A stretch of DNA of 64,000 nucleotides from Isoperla grammatica (GCA_945910005.1 OX246738.1:24728186-24792185); one strand, 5' to 3'. Shown: positions 25,801 through 38,074, numbered from the stretch's first letter. Notes: generated by a model from the letters alone, not told the origin. Numbers and translations: made by a program.

Positions 25801-27899
25801 CTGTAAAGCCCTGGGCGTATCCACGAGGGACAGACTCACGCTCGAGTAACAATGTGCATCATAGGTCCTACTTCAACTCCACGTTTTCAGAGAAGATGTT
25901 CCCGGGCACAACAATGAGTGACGAGCCGCCTCTGCTATACAGCATATTGTCTGCTGTGAAGCCCTGGGCGTATCCACGAGGGACAGACTCACGCTCGAGT
26001 AACAATGTGCATCATAGGTCCTACTTCAACTCCACGTTGTCTGAGAAGATGTTACCGGGCACAACAATGAGTGACGAGCCGCCACTGCTATACAGCATAT
26101 TGTCTGCTGTGAAGCCCTGGGCGTATCCACGAGGGACAGACTGACGCTCTAGTAACAATGTGCATCATAGGTCCTGCTTCGACTCCACGTTGTCAGAGAA
26201 GATGTTACCGGGCACAACAATGAGTGACGAGCCGCCACTGCTATACAGCATATTGACTGCTGTGAAGCCCTGGGCGTATCCACGAGGGACAGACTCTCGC
26301 TCGAGTAACAATGTGCATCATAGGTCCTGCTGCGACTCCACGTTGTCAGAGAAGATGTTACCGGGCACAACAATGAGTGACGAGCCGCCACTGCTATACA
26401 GCATATTGTCTGCTGTGAAGCCCTGGGCGTATCCACGAGAGACAGACTCACGCTCGAGTAACAATTTGCATCATAGGTCCTACTTCGACTCCACGTTGTC
26501 AGAGAAGATGTTACCGGGCACAACAATGAGTGACGAGCCGCCACTGCTATACAGCATATTGTCTGCTGTGAAGCCCTGGGCGTATCCACGAGGGACAGAC
26601 TCACGCTCGAGTAACAATGTGCATCATAGGTCCTACTTCGACTCCACGTTGTCAGAGAAGATGTTACCGGGCACAACAATGAGTGACTAGGCGCCACTGC
26701 TATACAGCATATTGTCTGCTGTGAAGCCCTGGGCGTATCCACGAGGGACAGACTCACGCTCGAGTAACAATGTGCATCATAGGTCCTACTTCGACTCCAC
26801 GTTGTCAGAGAAGATGTTACCGGGCACAACAATGAGTGACGAGCCGCCACTGATAGACAGCATATTGTCTGCTGTGAAGCCCTGGGCGTATCTACGAGGG
26901 GCAGACTCACGCTCGAGTAACAATGTGCATCATGGGTCCTACTTCGACTCCACGTTGTCAGAGAAGATGTTACCGGGCACAACAATGAGTGACGAGCCGC
27001 CACTGCTATACAGCATATTGTCTGCTGTGAAGCCCTGGGCGTATCTACGAGGGGCAGACTCACGCTCGAGTAACAATGTGCATCATGGGTCCTACTTCGA
27101 CTCCACGTTGTCAGAGAAGATGTTACCGGGCACAACAATGAGTGACGAGCCGCCACTGATATACAGCATATTGTCTGCTGTGAAGCCCTGGGCGTATCTA
27201 CGAGGGAGAAGCTCACGCTCGAGTAACAATGTGCATCATAGGTCCTACTGCGACTCCACGTTGTCAGAGAAGATGTTACCGGGCACAACAATGAGTGACG
27301 AGCCGCCACTGCTATACAGCATATTGTCTGCTGTGAAGCCCTGGGCGTATCTACGAGGGACAGACTCACGCTCGAGTAACAATGTGCATCATAGGTCCTA
27401 CTTCGACTCCACGTTGTCAGAGAAGATGTTACCGGGCACAACAATGAGTGACGAGCTGCCACTGCTATACAGCATATTGTCTGCTGTGAAGCCCTGGGCG
27501 TATCCACGAGAGACAGACTCACGCTCGAGTAACAATGTGCATTATAGGTCCTACTTCGACTCCACGTTGTCTGAGAAGATGTTACCGGGCACAACAATGA
27601 GTGACGAGCCGCCACTGCTATACAGCATATTGTCTGCTGTGAAGCCCTGGGCGTATCTACGAGGGACAGACTCACGCTCGAGTAACAATGTGCATCATAG
27701 GTCCTACTTCGACTCCACGTTGTCTGAGAAGATGTTACCGGGCACAACAATGAGTGACGAGCCGCCACTGCTATACAGCATATTGTCTGCTGTGAAGCCC
27801 TGGGCGTATCTACGAGGGACAGACTCACGCTCGAGTAACAATGTGCATCATAGGTCCTACTTCGACTCAGAGAAGATGTTACGGAGCACAACAATGAGT
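13837..27899. repeat. 153-bp satellite array, about 92 copies, with higher-order repeats
   Basis: A uniform unit of 153 bp (for example starting ATGTTACCGGGCACAACAAT) is repeated head to tail for 14.06 kb. Nearly every unit has one XhoI site CTCGAG. Length variants are 144 bp (9-bp loss of CACGTTGTC, about nine copies) and 160 bp (7-bp gain of TGTATAC, three copies). Blocks of variant units recur at fixed distances: 1377 bp (nine units), 3195 bp, 4860 bp and 2583 bp, i.e. higher-order repeats. The unit length is a multiple of three, so very long frames run on both strands (up to 1516 codons on minus). Variant sites are not biased to synonymous changes in either frame, and stops recur with the blocks, so I treat it as non-coding satellite. 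The last unit is truncated and degenerate at the right edge. Confidence 0.97.
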
Positions 27900-29699
27900 C
27901 GGTGAACAAACGGTCCTGTTTGGCTTTTAAGTTGACAATATAATTATAAAAATGTCCTTCTTGGTTCTACACACATAAAAGGCTCGTGTGATTCATTGTG
28001 TGTCGCTGTCATAATTACCCATTGTAAAGGAAGTGTGTCCGCGCCTATGACCAGCCCGGGCAGGTTGTTTGTGTTGTTGCTCGACCTCTGTAATTTCAAA
28101 TGAGATTTGCCTGGTTAAAGACGTTATTAAGAACCCTCCACCCGCCGTGTATAATTCACTTCCTGTTCCCAACAGTTTCGGTTTCCATGGCAACTAACGA
28201 TATAATGAGGTCGCATGGGCCGCCGTGGCCAATGTGAAATTGAGCCAACTTGGAAATGACTTCCATCAATTATTATAGCAGTTAGAGTGAGTGAGTCTAC
28301 CTTATCTAGAAAGCAGGTAATAAATTATAGCCCATCTGTAATAACAGAGGAGGATTTCCTATTAGTAATTTGCTGGTTTATTCACACGAATAAGCCATCA
28401 TTTTACACCCAAAGCATGCAGTGATAGTCCTGAATTTCTCTATAAATTCGAATAAAATAATAAGTGGAGGTAACGTGTAAAAAACGTTATCATATAATAT
28501 GCTGATTCTATGGAAACATATTTGGGCTTACTTTCACATTCTTTTAATTTTGAATTAGGACAGTTTCTTTTTTGAAATTATTTCTGAATAAACATCATCT
28601 AGAGATAATTTGAAAAACATGTATTTACCGTCCTTACTCCAATTACTCAAATCTTAATAATGCTGATACGAGTACAAGTCTCATTATAAGCTCTAATTGA
28701 ATGGAGTAGACCCGTCAGAACTTCACTTTCACAAATCACTTTTTGTAGCATGTCTCTAATTGAAAGAACTTTATTGCATCTGTAGACATTTATGTATAAC
28801 AAAGTTAATGTATGGATGGATTGCAAGTGGAACTAAATTTGTCTATGCATTTCAGTTGCATATCAAGAATTTTTTATCTGTATGATGTGTCCAAGGATTG
28901 TTGATGGCGAGCCATATTTTAGGAGCACAAGTTGAACTGGAAAACGTCATTGTTATATTTACAAAATGTTCCCTGAAAAGCAATGACCTTTGACCTTTTA
29001 AGGACACTTAAGCGAATGCCTTTCCCAAATCTCTTATGATTCTACTTTTCTTTTTACTTGTTTTATTTATCGTAGATTGCACTGTAACACTATTTTACAG
29101 ATCATCCTTGCTGCACCGTAGACTGCAGTCGAATCAAGTTCAAGAGTCAACTTGCAACCTAGGAAGAGCGTAGCGTTGTTTAAACTATTAAACTATTAGG
29201 TTTAACTATTTAGGTGACCGGTGACTAGCTCAAAGTAGACACGTGAGCGCTAGGTTTGCTGTTTATTGTCAGCGACTTTTATCATATTTCTGGAAAACAT
29301 TTATCATCTTATACACTCCTTATTGACAGTATCACGACATGGTAACGTTCAAAAACTATGAAAGATTTGAAATTGAAGGGCGATCTGAAGAGTATCCAAC
29401 ATGCGTATAAGTATTACACGGGTTGGATCTTTGAAAAAATTAACATTACTGCACAAGAAATCTAGGACTTTTTGTCTTTCTGTCGGTCTTCGAGAAGACA
29501 TGTGAGTTTTAAATAAACAACCGCTTTATCTCACAAGTTACTACAGGATGCTATATTATAACATGAGTGTAATATAACTTTGTCAGTTTTGAGATATTCA
29601 TGGAAGGACAATGATTGAACTCGACGTCTACCCGTAGCGAAAAATGAACCAATTCAAGCATAGGTGTATCACTCAAAGGTCTCCAAATCACAAAACGAT
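27900..29699. other. Unique stretch right of the satellite, with a conserved-looking segment at 28000-28330
   Basis: No gene is recognised. 28000-28330 has higher GC and several intact factor-like sites (see the RFX/ETS entry). The remainder, to 29700, is AT-rich with no repeats I can identify. Confidence 0.45.
28158..28194. promoter_or_regulatory. ETS-like site next to an RFX-like X-box
   Basis: ACTTCCTG at 28158-28165 fits the ETS core. GTTTCCATGGCAAC at 28181-28194 fits an RFX X-box with one half-site perfect and one base off in the other. Both lie in a balanced-composition patch between AT-rich DNA, as for an enhancer or promoter. There is no transcript evidence. Confidence 0.35.
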
Positions 29700-29900
29700 C
29701 GCTTTTATATATATTAGTACGTAGGTTTTCACGGACAGTAAAGATATGATTATCATCCGTGGTACCTGATCGCTCGAGGCTGGAGATGGCTGATGGGATT
29801 CAGTCGAAACGTCGACCATGTGACAACCGCCCGTGCCAGGGCCAGCAGTGTAACACCGGTACACGGATAGTTACCCGAAAGTCTGATATATATTATAGTG
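29700..29900 (+). mobile_element. Possible Penelope-like element remnant with hammerhead-type core
   Basis: GTAGGTTTTCACGGAC at 29721-29736 is shared (one change) with 5035-5050. Downstream, CTGATGG (29790-29796) and CGAAAC (ending 29810) are separated by a 3-bp stem and short loop (GAT...GTC), the order of the hammerhead core CTGATGA-stem II-GAAAC. The A-to-G change in the last core base would weaken or abolish self-cleavage. An outer stem is possible: ATCCGTGGTACC near 29755 against GGTACACGGAT near 29859. Penelope-like retroelements are known to carry hammerhead motifs. No reverse transcriptase or GIY-YIG sequence is present here. This is a tentative call. Confidence 0.4.
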
Positions 29901-29944
29901 TAAGTTGCATTTAAATTAAACGTTTGCCTAGCGATGTTGTACAA

Positions 29945-32900
29945 AATAAAGACAAATAATAGTTGAGAACATAAACATGTGAAAAAGGCTCAATACACTA
30001 TAGACAACAAAAACAGACGGCTTACAAGAACGCTCATGTAGGTAGACAGAAGTCCACGAAGAAACCTCCAGCGTTGAAGACACGTTCCGATATTGAATTG
30101 TTCCAACGTGTCGACTCTATATTAGTGTGACGTCAGTGTCAATGTCAATGCAGAGACATAGATTTACTTCATGTAATGTCCTCCTTTGTAAATCAGTTGT
30201 ATAGCTCAATAGGATACACACTAAACACAAGTAAAGTGATAATCTGGATTTGTTTACAATATATCCCGAGAACAAGTAATTATGGAGTATTAATTATGTG
30301 CTAAAATTAAAAAATGCGCGTTCAGTTAAAAATTGGTTTATTTAAGATAAACATTCCGATTTAGAAAAGGAGCCGCTTAATGTAAAATAACAACCCAAAC
30401 ACAAATTTATAACATATAACTTGTTTATGATCTTTGGGTCTGTACTTTGTGGTTGCTTACTCTTAAAAACGTTCTATTTTGTATTGATTTTTTCAATTTT
30501 ACTCACTTGCCTCGGCCAAAATCGTAGTTTCTCGAATCACACAAACTACTTTCACTTCAACATTATTTTTTTTCCTAAATTAAAAACATTTGAAACGTAT
30601 GCGCTTAATTTAATATCTGCCTTTATTCAATATACAGTTTCAAGTAGTCACCCCCGAAGTCATAGGTTTACTTGACTGTTTTGTTACTTCCGGAAGTGCC
30701 TACCCCATGGGTAACGCGCGCGCTTACGTATCGTCTTTGACAGGTGCGCAATATTATCTCTTAAGCAATAATTATTTTACTTATTTTCCATTCGAATTTG
30801 TTCTTTTAGTCCTAACTTCAAGTTGGTACTTCCAACAAAATGTTTTAATTATTTACCTTTTATATCCTTTCTCATTCTAATTACTCGTATTTTGTTCAGT
30901 TAATTTAAATTGCTCATTTTGTATTGTCTAGCCCACTGCTATCAGATTAAACAGTCCAAAATATAGAACCTGCCTTATTTCCCACAGGCCACAATACTCA
31001 TTCAAATGATCATATCCATATTAGCATGTACTCAAAAATTAATTTTTAATTTCTAGTTTTAACCTGTGGTTATCCTCATGCAGATTACTACATCTTATAC
31101 TTAACGACGCACTCATTGCAGTGTAGAATGTATTTCAATAATCCCATGACTAATATTTGTAATCTGCCTACGTCTGCGAGTTATTATAACAATTACGCGC
31201 CAAGTTACTTCACTTTCTTGCGTGTACTATATTCATAGACCATCTGTACAACGAACACAATAATAATTACTTAAACATAAGGTTATTACTTCAAGTCACG
31301 CCCACCGACACAACTTAGGTACAATTAAATTACGTAGCCAGCTCAATGCTTTCCTTCATAGAAACACTCGAACACTGGTCGTCTCTTCATAGATTACCAG
31401 CGAGATAAGTCGACTGGAGTTTAACCCAGTAAATGAGTATAGGCTACAGCGATCGGCTTGTTTAAAAGAAACACCGAGGCCTGTGTAATTAGTTTATTGA
31501 GGTGACCATGCAATTATTGTGGTTAATACCGTTTACGCTGTGAGCAGTTTAAGTTTAAGCTTTGTGGCGGGTATAACCAGGAAACTGTTGCACCAGCAAC
31601 ATGCATGTATTTCAGCTGAAAGCTGTAATACTCATTACGATGGGTTTATAGGTGGTTATTAGACGTTTCACAGACTACTTGTGTTGTTGTTGTACGCAGT
31701 CTAACTGATTATATATTATTAGGACATTAATGTACATTAGGCCTACCAAAATTGATGAACAACTATAATAGTTAATTTGCTATCGGCCTACGATAAAATG
31801 TTGCTACAGGTTATGAAGTGTGTGATTGTCGCATGTATGAGTTAAACTTGAATTGATTAGAATTTTAATTTTAATGGAAAAAGATGGTTTGTTAAATTTG
31901 GAATACCATTAGACAAAACAGTTCATTGCTGCTTACAAATTATAGCTTACAAAAGTTATATGCTTGGATATTGAACTGACATGGAATTATGAACATAGCA
32001 TAGGGACATATAGGCCTACATTGATATCTTGGAATTTGAAGTTACCATGAAGGATACACCGTAATGTGTAGTGTGGGACCAATCTGTTGTAATGACTGCA
32101 GTTCGTACCATGGGAGAGAGTGTGTTTTAATTTAGAATAGATGCATTTTCATTTCATTTAAATTTTTCATACGTAGCCTACAATAAATTTAATAATATAA
32201 TTTTAGTTCGTTTAAAACAAATTTGGTTCCTTCCTTGTCAGTGGTCAGTTGACAAGATGTTGAACATGTTGCGATAAAATCAAGACATGTCTGCATAGTG
32301 ATCTAAACCAATCACATTATTCATTGCTTCATAGCATCCCCCGATGTCCAGAGATCATCACAACCGGATGTAGATTGCGGTGAACTATTCGACTGAGGTT
32401 AAAATTAATAAGACGAGACCTTTCTATTTTCACAGCAACAATTTTCACTTGTTAAATACACATACAATTTGATTTTAACATGAACACAAGTTCCAAAAAT
32501 ACAATATGTATTTTGAAACAACCACAAGCAAAACACAATAATATGTATACGGTATACATAAGGTATACAGTATACCTTATGTTTAAACCAAACACCTGCC
32601 TATTGTTTGTTTTTCAACTCCTCTTCATTGTTTGTCTTATTACCTCCATGATTAATGGCGATAGCAAAGAGGTCAGTCGTAGCATCATACTCCACAAATA
32701 GCCTCTTTGAAATCAAGTGACGGAACCCCTTATAATACATTGAAGTTTGAAATGACCTTCCACTTCGTCTGTCTCTTCATCTCTCCGAGTATAAAGCGTG
32801 GGAGCCACTCAGTCACTATACTCGGGCTACGGTCACAAAGAGGATTTGTGTTGCTTGTTAAGGCACAGCCCGTGTAAAAAGAGTTGATTCCAACAACAAA

Positions 32901-34394
32901 CAATAATTACGAGGCAGGCAGTGATCGGCAAATGTTTGAACAAAAGAACAACGCTCATTATTAGAGTCTATAATACCGACTTTGAGGACGTGACCGCAAC
33001 TTTACTTGATGAATTGGGTTGTATTTTTTTTTTTCGTGTACAGCAATGATCACAAGAATTATAACGTGGCTGGCTTAGATGAATTCTTACAGATAAATGG
33101 AATGTGGTGATTAAATAACAAATATGTAGTTGTAATAATAGAAAATGATAGTACCTGTTAAAAATAAGATTTTAAAATCAAATTATTTTCGGACACATAC
33201 TATGGTCCCCAAAAATCAAAAATAGCTATTATGATAATCTTGAATTGAGTTTAAATTAGTTAGTTGAGTAGTATACTAAAACTTCTTTTATCCTTTTTCT
33301 AAAACCTAAGTTTATAAATCATCAGCAATCAAGCAATTAGCAGTGTCAACAATTAATGAGTATTGTAGCAAACAGGGGATCAGGTTCAAGCCTCATTCGG
33401 GATTGCTTTGTTCGCTTCTGGCTTCAAGTACGAGTAAATATCGATCATGTTATGAGTCAACGTAGAGAAAGTGTACGACTATAATCTTACACGTGTACAG
33501 TAAACGTTGGTTTCACTTACAGCTAGATGAACACACATCCAATACAAGTGTTTACATTCAAACAAGTTCGTCTTAATGTTGTTATTTATATTTCAATTTG
33601 TCAATAGAAATTTTATGCAACATTGTTGCAATAAACGAGTAAAACTGTAATGAAATACATGACAAAGTCTTGATATCTTCACTTGTAATAATTGTTTATA
33701 CTAAAAATATTTCAAATATTTAAAAAAATGTGATTTTGTTTTCTCAGCCAAAGTATATTAGATTAGCTCGTAAGTAATGAACAAAAGAGTAATGAAATAA
33801 GTGTGCGAGAGAAAGAAAGAGGAGGAAAGAAAACCATATATAAAGCGAAGCTTTAATTACTATGAATATAATTAACCGAAGTATTACACACAGTATAATG
33901 CCGAAGACGAAGCCAGCTGAGTAATGTATACCTAAGTAACGCCCCCTATAGGTGGGTTGTTCCAGCAAGGACGGACATACGGACTAGTCTTCCTTCAGCT
34001 CTGTCGCAGATTCTCTGTATGTTCTGTACCCGAGCCAGCTCTATAATCAACCCGCGCCCTCTCACACCTGAATAACACGTATTTATTGCCGCTTGCTCTT
34101 TCAACTGACGCCGCGCTTGAATCACGCCAACACTGGCGCGCATGCTCTATCATCAACAGGCTAATTAATGCTGGCAACACGGAGGTTGAAAATATGTTTG
34201 ATTTGAGCGATCCCGAGGTCGCTCCTGTTGTAACTATGCAATCATGCTTTGCTTGAGAGACGCAGCTGCCATTGCTCCTCACCTCACCCAGTGCTTTCTG
34301 CGTAGCAACATTTCAACTGCATGGTATCAAAAATAATAACACATTTCTTCAAGTTATATACTAACGAGGTTTGTAAGGCTATGTTGAAAGTTGG
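29945..34394. other. Unique non-coding stretch
   Basis: No gene is seen. Contents: a perfect short inverted repeat at 32557-32581, a B-box-like GGTTCAAGCCTC near 33375 that may mark a worn SINE, and a GC-balanced patch at 33940-34320 with E-box and homeodomain-like words that could be regulatory. TATAAA at 32790-32795 has no suitably spaced initiator. Confidence 0.45.
32557..32581. repeat. Perfect 12-bp inverted repeat
   Basis: CATAAGGTATAC at 32557-32568, one base, then its exact reverse complement at 32570-32581. It is preceded by further GTATAC words. It could extrude as a small hairpin; no function is inferred. Confidence 0.85.
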
Positions 34395-34540
34395 AAATAA
34401 TTGTAAGGGGAATAGTGGTAAGACTCAATCCCATCATTCATCTCTTACTAAAGAGAAAACCTTTCTGTCAGGATTGCTCGAAGCTGGAATCGAACCGAAT
34501 TAGAGTCTTAGCAATGAACATGCATATCGTTTGGGAAGAG
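34395..34540 (-). mobile_element. SINE family A copy 2 (partial)
   Basis: On the minus strand a B box GGTTCGATTCC (34487-34497) follows TTGCTAAGACTCTAATT, matching the head of the copy at 2603. It continues with CAATCCTGAC, AGGTTTTC and GGGATTGAGTC, which match the bodies at 2603 and 51605. The ends are eroded. Confidence 0.6.
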
Positions 34541-37010
34541 ATGATCAGTGGTATACGGAATATGCTTCATAAGATTATCAACCGATATACATACATATTA
34601 TTTGCATCTGCAAAACAAATACGATAACATGATTTTTCAAAATATGTAAATGTTAAATGTAAATGTACTATTTTCTTTTCCGTTTTTGTTGTTGTGAAAT
34701 AACAAATAAGTGTGGATATTCATTAATATTATCTGGTAGCTCATGTATATTCACGTCTCAGGGCGCATGAAAGAATGTAGTTGCACATCAAATTTTGTTT
34801 TTATGAAATTATTTTAAAAGTAATACGGAAATACTTTTAATTTTGTAAATTATTGTAGAAATATCAGTGTTGTACAAATATTCCATATTTACATAAGGAG
34901 GTCAATTAAAACAAATAGTTGGAAGTTTGAGACAGAGTATTAGAAAATGACTCCTTGCCGACACGACATATTTTAGGGGCATATCAATCTTAACTGTTCT
35001 TTCTTATAATCAAAGAGTTCAAGGCAGAGTTAGAACGGAACTTTTTATGGTTAATTTCATTGATTACCTTAACAACTCCGTTCTGCTTTTTTATCAAAAT
35101 AATTAGAAACGCTGTTGTACAACAGCAGTTATAGTGTTTTCTCTCAATTTCTTCAGGTCTAGCAATGTGAGGTGAATTCTAAGAGTCTCAGGAGAGAAGG
35201 TTGCGTCATGCGGTCTGGTTCAACGGGTTCACCTTCACAATCTGAGCTTCAGGCAACGTGTGGGGGTGTAAAACTATTTTCAAGTCTACTGTCACCGTGG
35301 CAGTAATGCGACCACCGACATTATCTTGGGTGACGGAAACTGAATCATGAAACCCACACAATTCTAAAGTTTGACATCGCTACATATTGCTTTAAAATCA
35401 TCGCACGGAAATAATAATTTGCCTTTTCAAAGACTGTATGAACGAATAAATGATAATGACATCATAATTTGTTTGGGACATATTTTCTCAGGAAGGAATT
35501 CACCTAGAAGATTTTGTCAACCACGGAGTGCTCTTTCAGTTGAGCTTCGGATGGTTGACTTGTTTGATATTTTATTAATATTCCTCAACGAGAAAAGATG
35601 GTTCCTCCGTGTGTTGTGTGTTGTGTTTTTTTTTTTTTTATCTTGGAGATTGGTATTTGGTAATCGACATTTCTGCCGAGGTGGTTGCAGCTAGAGACTC
35701 CACCACTCTCTTTTGGTTAAACAGAATCGATTCCCAATCGAGACACATTTTTGGGACAGTTGCCACCAAAAGATAGTAACATGTTATGGTGTAACATCTT
35801 TTTTTATTCCACTATTCCTCATTGCAACTCTTTTCGATAACACCTTAACCACCTGCTCCCTTAAACGATGGATAGCTGAGTGACGTCTCTATGTAAGCTG
35901 TGAGTTCCTGACGTGTGTTCTGTTCTAAGCAGCCGTTCACTGGCCGCCATGGCAGATCTCCGCGCCTCCCACTAAAACACTACCCCAATTACCCTACTTA
36001 CTCCTAATCATAACTAACCATAGGTTCGGCAGCGTAGAGCACGGAAATGGTGTTAATTAAATGGTCGTAATAGCTTCCAATTGATAGTAATTACCTTCTT
36101 GAAGAAACGGTTTAGGCGGCGGGCACGCAGAGGGCTAAAAGAGTTGCCTATGTTGCTACCCTTCACCTGTCGCATTGTGACTTGTTCCGGCGTTTGACGA
36201 CAAAACGACTGCCATGCACTGTTCATCACCTAGCACGACCGTTAAACAGATGGTAAATTAGCATATAGCAAATAAAAATGGAATTGAAAATAATATCTTA
36301 ATATTACATTGTGAGAAAAAGAAGGAGACAGGACGAGTTTTAAGAAGCCTCTCTCAAATAACACGAGGAAAAACCCACTAGTTTGTAAAATTCGATTCAA
36401 ATAAACTTACATGATCATGAATAATACAACATTATTTATAAATATTGTCAACCCACTAAGTAACAATAAGCTTCATGGTGAAGGACATTATAAAATTGTT
36501 TCCGACAAAACGTCTGCCCATCGTGAATCTTCCTTCGTGAGTGTTCACAAAGGGCCTAAGTATTGTCGAGAATAAGGGTTGTAGTGACCTGGTCACAACG
36601 GCTTTTTTATTGTATTATCTTTCAAACTCGGTTGTTACATTGTATCAAAATATAAACTTGGTTGTCGAAGAATATCATCGACAATATCGACAACGATGTT
36701 TCAATGTTTACCAGTAAAAATACAGGACAATGGACGCGTCAATCGAGACATTTTCTCGCAAATTACCTATATACCGATAAGCGGTGAATTCCACATTTGT
36801 CTGCGTTCATATCGTGGTTAGTCTGGTTGTTTATAGATAGGCCACGGTTTTACTTGCTTGCTTATATCAGAAGTGTACTAAAATTGATAAGAGTTGTAAT
36901 AACGTATATATGTTTTATCTTGTACAAGCTTTCAGATCAAATCAAGACTATTTGCAGACCACGACTGTAGTATCGCCTTAGCTTAGTTTGATGTGCCACT
37001 TGGTTCGCCG
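34541..37010. other. Unique non-coding stretch
   Basis: No gene is recognised. A GC-balanced patch at 35930-36250 contains homeodomain-like TTAATTAA (36053-36060), TAATTACC and a CACCTG E-box and could be an enhancer; it is not supported beyond word matches. A 107-codon frame at 35371-35694 crosses a poly-T and looks spurious. Confidence 0.4.
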
Positions 37011-37019
37011 TCAGCCAAG

Positions 37020-37106
37020 ATGGCCTCGGACTTATCTTTGGCCGCTCAGGCCGTGGCCATACTTCACTCTGAACGACACTCAGACTTCAACCTGACCATC
37101 TGCTGA
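37020..37106 (+). other. Candidate 28-codon small ORF
   Basis: AAGATGG gives a good initiation context at 37020. The frame encodes 28 residues (starting MASDLSLAAQ, ending FNLTIC) before TGA at 37104-37106. Codon choice looks coding-like and composition is higher in GC than the flanks. The start overlaps a YY1-like AAGATGGCC, so this could equally be a promoter. I know of no matching family. It could be a 5' exon piece, an upstream ORF or chance. Confidence 0.2.
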
Positions 37107-37347
37107 ACTGTTACAACTTCCATTGCACTAATATGACCTTGATGTTTTGTGTCGCTGTTTGTAGATGAGAGTGGATATTTAGATTCTCAATACTGACATT
37201 TCATTTTCAGTTGCAGATAAATAATTTCATTGATTATGACATCGACTATGCTGCATGTTGTGCTCCCTCACATCATCAAAATGAAATCAATTATACGTTC
37301 GAGATTACGGCGTCCATGAATGATCTTCACGTATACACGAACAATTA

Positions 37348-37500
37348 CGTTGCTTTTGTTGCCTTTAGGGGATCATTTTGCTTCCAATGCAGAAGGTCCA
37401 CAGTTTGCTTCCGAGTTCGGGATGGGTTTTGTTAAGGCTATCGATATTATACTGGCGTACATTGTAAATCGTGACAAGGCCAACGGGGTACGTATACTAA
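37348..37500 (+). mobile_element. SINE family B copy 1
   Basis: The head GTTGCCTTTAGGGGAT and the anticodon-arm-like CTTCCAATGCAGAAGGTCC match the copies at 39580-39758 (minus) and 44193-44420. The tail contains TATACTGGCGTACATTGTAAATCGTGAC, shared as TACTGGCG...GGTGAC with the other copies. The B box is degenerate. Confidence 0.65.
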
Positions 37501-37849
37501 ATTGCATCATGTCCACATGTAAATAAAAAAGAGTGGATATATTAATATATGTATTAACAAAAATGTTAAAATGACAACAATTAAAACATTCCAATATACA
37601 TCAATGGAGATATGTAATTTTAGAGCGGTCTATGGAAAGTGTGCGTATATTTCTCCATTTCACGAATGTTTCATTTATCAGATCACTTATTCATTCACCA
37701 TTCGTTCATCAAATCATGATGTCATTTCTCATCGTATCGATTAGTTGAATCGTAATCGGAATAAGACATCGTAAAGACCGTAATAAATCAATCAATCAAT
37801 ACGTGTATAAGTGAAGACACAAAACGTCCACGTTGCGCTCGGTTGCTCG

Positions 37850-38074
37850 GGCATATGATCGGGTCGTTCCGCTCGGACGAACCCGATGACAGTCGACGAC
37901 AGCCGGAAACACGTCACCGACCCGGAGTTACAACAATACGAGCTCAATCGGAAGCGGCGCCACCGAACAGCGGAAGCGACGCTTGTTTGTTGTAAAGCGG
38001 CGCCTGATTGTCGATCTGGAGAAATCCTTGGCCAAAGTTGGATTTTCGGATGTCATTTTCAGTTTATTTTTTAA
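37850..38074 (+). other. GC-rich patch with a 62-codon ORF, possible exon
   Basis: 37800-38040 is rich in CpG within AT-rich DNA. From ATG at 37886 the frame runs 62 codons to TAA at 38072-38074. Residues 10-35 are charged and exon-like (RKHVTDPELQQYELNRKRRH), with a basic run that could be a nuclear signal. The upstream in-frame stop is at about 37856. The last 15 residues look like read-through into AT-rich intron-type DNA. I do not recognise a family. Alternatives: a decayed gene fragment or a regulatory CpG island. Confidence 0.2.

Noticed and set aside
15367..25839. Minus-strand frames of 1106, 757 and 1516 codons as giant repeat proteins
   Set aside because: They lie wholly in the 153-bp satellite, are open because the unit length is a multiple of three, coexist with long plus-strand frames, and show no synonymous bias among units.
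13837..27899. CRISPR array
   Set aside because: Units are contiguous and near-identical, with no unique spacers; the context is eukaryotic.
13837..27899. Hammerhead ribozyme in the 153-bp satellite, as in some animal satellites
   Set aside because: No CTGATGA followed by GAAA in either strand of the unit; the closest word is CAGATGAG with no matching partner. No CENP-B-box-like motif was seen either.
32790..32816. TATA-box promoter
   Set aside because: TATAAA is followed by an initiator-like TCAGTC only about 20 bp downstream, too close, and no exon follows.
35371..35694. 107-codon ORF
   Set aside because: It crosses a poly-T tract giving a Phe run, with no recognisable domain or coding-like composition.
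35949..35975. GCCGCCATGG start of a gene
   Set aside because: An ideal initiation context, but the frame stops after eight codons and no splice donor fits inside it.
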